From the NCBI GenBank assembly GCA_002382755.1, contig DFZT01000007.1, positions 39,416 through 54,441 on the forward strand: a stretch of 15,026 nucleotides of DNA. The letters run 5' to 3'. The notes beneath the pieces were generated by a model. The model was not told the DNA's origin and made no database searches. It saw only the letters and a list, made by a program, of their open reading frames with translations. The stretch comes from Firmicutes bacterium UBA4049 (GTDB lineage: Bacteria; Bacillota; Desulfotomaculia; Desulfotomaculales; Nap2-2B). Made by a program: the position numbers and the translations under genes. Below, piece by piece: positions 14,663-15,026 of this stretch; the stretch's first letter is position 1, and each line of letters begins with the position of its first letter.

Positions 14663-15026
14663 CTACTGAAGAACTCTGGCAATGCCATGATCAATAATAG
14701 CTTGCGCTTCTTCTTTAGTGTTAGCGGCAAATAGTTCTTCTAAAAGATTGTCCAGTACCTCCAGGCTGGCTACCTGTTGGACTTTTTCTCTTACTCCACC
14801 GGGGTCAGTATTAAATCTTCGGTTCATAAATTTACAGATATCTTCAATTTTCCCTTCAATTTTCCCTTCAATTTTCCCTTCAATTTTCCCTTCAATTTTC
14901 CCTTCAATGTTCCCTTCAATTTTCCCTTCAATCTTTCCTTTTTCATGCCAACTGGTAGTAATTTGCATAATTAAACTAGCCTCCTTTTGGTTTATTTTAC
15001 CCAATTCCCGGTTCAACTGTTCTTCT
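14663..15026 (-). CDS. C-terminal part of an Rpn-family protein with KIEG repeats (partial)
   Basis: The frame is open at the window edge (EEQLNRELGK), so the N-terminal nuclease domain lies outside. Visible are a short helical part (KEASLIMQITTSWHEKG), then eight tandem (K/N)IEG units, then a helical C-terminal region (DICKFMNRRFNTD... LEVLDNLLEELFAANTKEEA). Charged tetrapeptide repeats of this KGxEKG/KIEG kind before a helical tail are typical of Rpn/PD-(D/E)XK family proteins in Firmicutes. Internal starts such as TTG at 15016 have no good ribosome-binding site. It lies directly upstream of the broken copy on the same strand. Confidence 0.7.
   Translation of the reverse strand, partial: EEQLNRELGKINQKEASLIMQITTSWHEKGKIEGKIEGNIEGKIEGKIEGKIEGKIEGKIEDICKFMNRRFNTDPGGVREKVQQVASLEVLDNLLEELFAANTKEEAQAIIDHGIARVLQ
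14843..14938. repeat. 12-bp tandem repeat (8 copies) in the Rpn-family gene
   Basis: TTCAATTTTCCC is repeated in perfect register from 14843: six exact copies, one with a T-to-G change (14903-14914), and a degraded last copy (14927-14938). Each unit encodes four residues (KIEG), so copy-number changes keep the frame. Confidence 0.95.

Noticed and set aside
14843..14938. CRISPR-like array from regularly repeated units.
   Set aside because: Units are 12 bp with no spacers and lie in frame within a coding region; it is a simple tandem repeat.

Overview
The window looks like a chromosomal segment of an anaerobic, low-to-moderate GC Firmicute, probably in or near the Peptococcaceae (Pelotomaculum/Desulfotomaculum-like). 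This is inferred from strong AAGGAGG Shine-Dalgarno sites, TTG/GTG starts, a canonical S-box riboswitch with antiterminator, a CBS-PAS sigma-54 activator and a ferredoxin-type partner protein. No species can be named from sequence alone.

Left part (1-5.5 kb) is intact and orderly. A minus-strand sigma-54-dependent regulator (CBS pair, two PAS domains, AAA+, Fis-type HTH) faces away from a SAM-I riboswitch. The riboswitch leads a tight three-gene operon: a DUF39 homocysteine-biosynthesis protein, a NIL-domain 2[4Fe-4S] ferredoxin and a UPF0280/ApbE-like protein. Together these indicate sulfide-dependent homocysteine formation from an aspartate-semialdehyde-type precursor, switched off by SAM. 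A convergent DedA membrane protein follows, with its ribosome-binding site inside a hairpin.

Middle part (5.5-11.4 kb) holds tRNA-Arg(UCU) with its own promoter, a 57-aa hypothetical gene, a chimeric pseudogene (secreted beta-propeller fragment fused in frame to a 5'-truncated IS630 transposase), a class I methyltransferase, an M20 peptidase with a TTG start, and a 42-aa CCC-containing membrane peptide. An 87-aa hypothetical gene with a good promoter and a 120-aa two-helix membrane protein close this part.

Right part (11.4-15 kb) is a graveyard of mobile and broken genes: an IS91 fragment, a frameshifted and deleted IS1634-type transposase, the 5' stub of an interrupted gene, and short scraps recognisable as ISAzo13 transposase and RfbB. 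It also holds a deleted Rpn/PD-(D/E)XK nuclease copy and the C-terminal end of another Rpn protein that carries a 12-bp tandem repeat. The only apparently intact gene here is a small lipoprotein with a cytochrome-b5-like fold, lying between the IS91 and IS1634 remnants.

The most coherent biological system is the SAM-riboswitch operon with its divergent CBS-domain regulator. The families are known, but the riboswitch control and the regulator pairing are worth following up. I did not find a clearly unprecedented system.
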